Of a DNA stretch of 6,908 bases, positions 5,681 to 6,908 are shown in pieces; position 1 is the stretch's first letter, and every line of letters starts with the position of its first letter. The stretch lies in contig JAFADQ010000279.1 of assembly GCA_023424725.1 (NCBI GenBank), forward strand, positions 1-6,908. Direction: 5' to 3'. The notes under the pieces are model-generated. The model was given only the letters and a program-made list of their open reading frames with translations, was not told where the DNA came from and did not search any database. The DNA comes from Bacteroidota bacterium. GTDB lineage: Bacteria > Bacteroidota > Bacteroidia > Cytophagales > Hymenobacteraceae. A program made the translations under genes and the position numbers.

Positions 5681-6262
5681 GTGCACTTGAACATATTCGG
5701 CAAACATAAATCGGAAGAAGACGAGCTCATAGCGGGTTGCATAGCGGGCAAACGCGCTATGCAGAAGGCGCTATACGAGCTGTACAGCAAAAAAATGCTG
5801 GCCGTTTGTATGCGCTATTGCAAAACCACTTTCGAGGCCGAAGATATTTTGCAGGATGCCTTTATTAAGGTGTTTACCAAGATAGGCGATTTTAAGCGCG
5901 ATTGCCCGCTGGAGTTCTGGATTAAGCGCATTATTATAAACACAGCCCTGAAAAGCCAGCGCGGAAAGATCGCGACCATGACCGTGCTTACCGACGAGCC
6001 CGACGAGAACGTAGCCGGCGAAGAGTTTATTCTATCTAATTATGGTTTTAATGAGCTGATGGAGATGGTGCAGAGCCTGGCGCCAAGCTACCAACTGGTG
6101 TTTAACCTGCACGCCATAGAAGAGATGACTTACAAAGAAATTGGCGAGGAGTTGGGAATTACAGAAGGCACCGCAAAATCGCAATATGCAAGGGCGCGGG
6201 CCATTCTGAAAAAGAAGTTGGAAAAAGAGAAAAGTATGTACAATGAAAAAATCATCCGCTGA
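5681..6262 (+). CDS. ECF-family RNA polymerase sigma factor
   Basis: This 193-residue sigma-70-family protein contains only regions 2 and 4. Region 2 covers about 29-95, with AEDILQDAFIKVF (53-65) as the core-binding/-10 helix and PLEFWIKRIIINTAL (76-90) after it. Region 4 covers about 124-180, with the helix-turn-helix MTYKEIGEELGITEGTAKSQ (149-168) for -35 recognition. It directs RNA polymerase to a stress or envelope regulon that cannot be named from sequence. The start is uncertain: GTG at 5681 (MHLNIFGK) or TTG at 5687 (NIFGKHK). The upstream frame is closed by TAA at 5657-5659, and no in-frame ATG is near. The last 20 nt overlap the next gene, indicating translational coupling to its probable regulator. 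A link to copper is not shown; this is likely a separate unit with its own promoter. Confidence 0.93.
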   Translation: MHLNIFGKHKSEEDELIAGCIAGKRAMQKALYELYSKKMLAVCMRYCKTTFEAEDILQDAFIKVFTKIGDFKRDCPLEFWIKRIIINTALKSQRGKIATMTVLTDEPDENVAGEEFILSNYGFNELMEMVQSLAPSYQLVFNLHAIEEMTYKEIGEELGITEGTAKSQYARARAILKKKLEKEKSMYNEKIIR

Positions 6263-6908
6263 TAATCAGCACCGTAAAGGAAACCTCGAGGAGGTGTTCC
6301 GGCACGGGCTGGGGCAGGGCGAGGTAACTCCGGGCGCCGACCTTTGGAGCCGCATCGACCAGCAGCTCGATCAGCAGCAGCAAGTGGGCAAATACAAGCG
6401 GCGGGCCGGTTATCTGGCTTTGCTTAGCGCCCTGCTTTTGTTGCTGGCTGGCTCTGTTGCGCTGTATACTTTCTGGCCCGGTTTTAAGGGTGCCGAAGTT
6501 ATTTCCGATGCCGGAACCGGGCAACCTGCAGCACCCGGAAATGCAGCCGTTACAAACCAAAAAACCGCTGTTACGCAACACGAAAATACAGCGCATGAAA
6601 CCGGAAACCTGGTCTTAGAAACGGCGAAAACAGAAAATGCGGAAACAGAGAATATTGCTGATGATAATGCTATTGCGGCTTCATCATCTTCTTCATCAAA
6701 ATTAAATACCCTGGAAGCTCCTTTATTTACACAACAACAACAGGCTGCAAGCGGCAATAATGCGGCTGCTTCAGCACAAAACAACAACCAAAATAATAAG
6801 AAAGCAGCAATTGCCGGAGTTGCATTAACCAATCAGGATCAGAAAAAAAATAAGACAAAATCTACTGCCGAGATTGACGCGCTATCAACTAAAAATAATG
6901 CGCGAACC
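6243..6908 (+). CDS. Probable membrane anti-sigma-like partner of the ECF factor (3'-truncated by window end)
   Basis: The frame is open from ATG 6243 for 222 codons to the last base, so the gene continues beyond the window. It begins 20 nt inside the sigma gene, in another frame. The N-terminal cytosolic part (about 1-54) contains NLEEVFRHGLGQGEVTPGADLWSRIDQQL (14-42). I recognise this as a short motif (FR..L..gEv.P..dLW..I...L) common at the start of Bacteroidota proteins encoded beside ECF factors. One TM helix spans about 56-78, preceded by KYKRR, which places the N-terminus inside. Residues 80-222 are low complexity: Ala-, Asn-, Gln-, Thr- and Ser-rich, with a poly-Ser run. This looks like a flexible periplasmic linker towards a domain outside the window, often a beta-barrel in such proteins. 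Anti-sigma function is inferred from overlap and topology; no zinc-binding ASD motif is seen. Confidence 0.82.
   Translation, partial: MKKSSADNQHRKGNLEEVFRHGLGQGEVTPGADLWSRIDQQLDQQQQVGKYKRRAGYLALLSALLLLLAGSVALYTFWPGFKGAEVISDAGTGQPAAPGNAAVTNQKTAVTQHENTAHETGNLVLETAKTENAETENIADDNAIAASSSSSSKLNTLEAPLFTQQQQAASGNNAAASAQNNNQNNKKAAIAGVALTNQDQKKNKTKSTAEIDALSTKNNART

Noticed and set aside
1..6908. tRNA, rRNA, CRISPR array, insertion sequence with transposase, prophage genes
   Set aside because: No cloverleaf, regularly spaced repeats, transposase or phage protein was seen on either strand.

Overview
The window looks like chromosomal DNA of a Bacteroidota bacterium (Sphingobacteriia, Cytophagia or Chitinophagia type; genus not identifiable by eye). 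This rests on the protein families (an HMA-DUF3347 copper protein, a CopA-CopB fusion, an ECF sigma gene overlapping a one-TM partner gene), on the lack of Shine-Dalgarno sequences before the starts, and on a GCAACC-type motif before the sigma gene. All genes lie on the + strand.

Layout. Bases 1-1145 hold the 3' part of selO (protein AMPylase). Bases 1210-5369 form a copper-handling block. It starts with a small cytosolic Cys-rich copper-storage protein (Csp3 type, 19 Cys), followed by a strong intrinsic terminator at 1576-1618. Next is a 69-residue CopZ-like HMA chaperone (1727-1936), followed by a second long hairpin with a T-rich tail (1956-2000). Then come two closely spaced genes, 7 nt apart: a secreted HMA / His-rich linker / DUF3347 protein (2018-3094), and a 755-residue multicopper oxidase of the PcoA/CopA family with a CopB/PcoB-like outer-membrane barrel fused to its C-terminus (3102-5369). 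Bases 5370-5680 are non-coding and hold a degenerate GGATGAATG-like tract, a nested palindromic element, a pyrimidine-rich stretch bounded by an inverted repeat, and a candidate ECF promoter. Bases 5681-6262 encode an ECF sigma factor. It overlaps by 20 nt a gene that stays open to the window end (6243-6908) and encodes a probable membrane anti-sigma-like partner.

How the genes fit together (inference from family knowledge). Csp3 would store Cu(I) in the cytosol and the CopZ-like protein would shuttle it there. In the envelope, the HMA-DUF3347 protein would capture copper and the CopA-CopB fusion would oxidise Cu(I) while anchored at the outer membrane. No Cu-exporting ATPase and no copper regulator are visible in the window. 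The selO gene and the sigma/anti-sigma pair look like neighbours rather than parts of the copper system.

The most interesting items are the CopA-CopB fusion inside a compact cytosol-to-outer-membrane copper cassette, the hairpin only 17 nt upstream of the DUF3347 start, the SelO variant lacking the activation-loop cysteine, and the nested palindrome after the copper genes.
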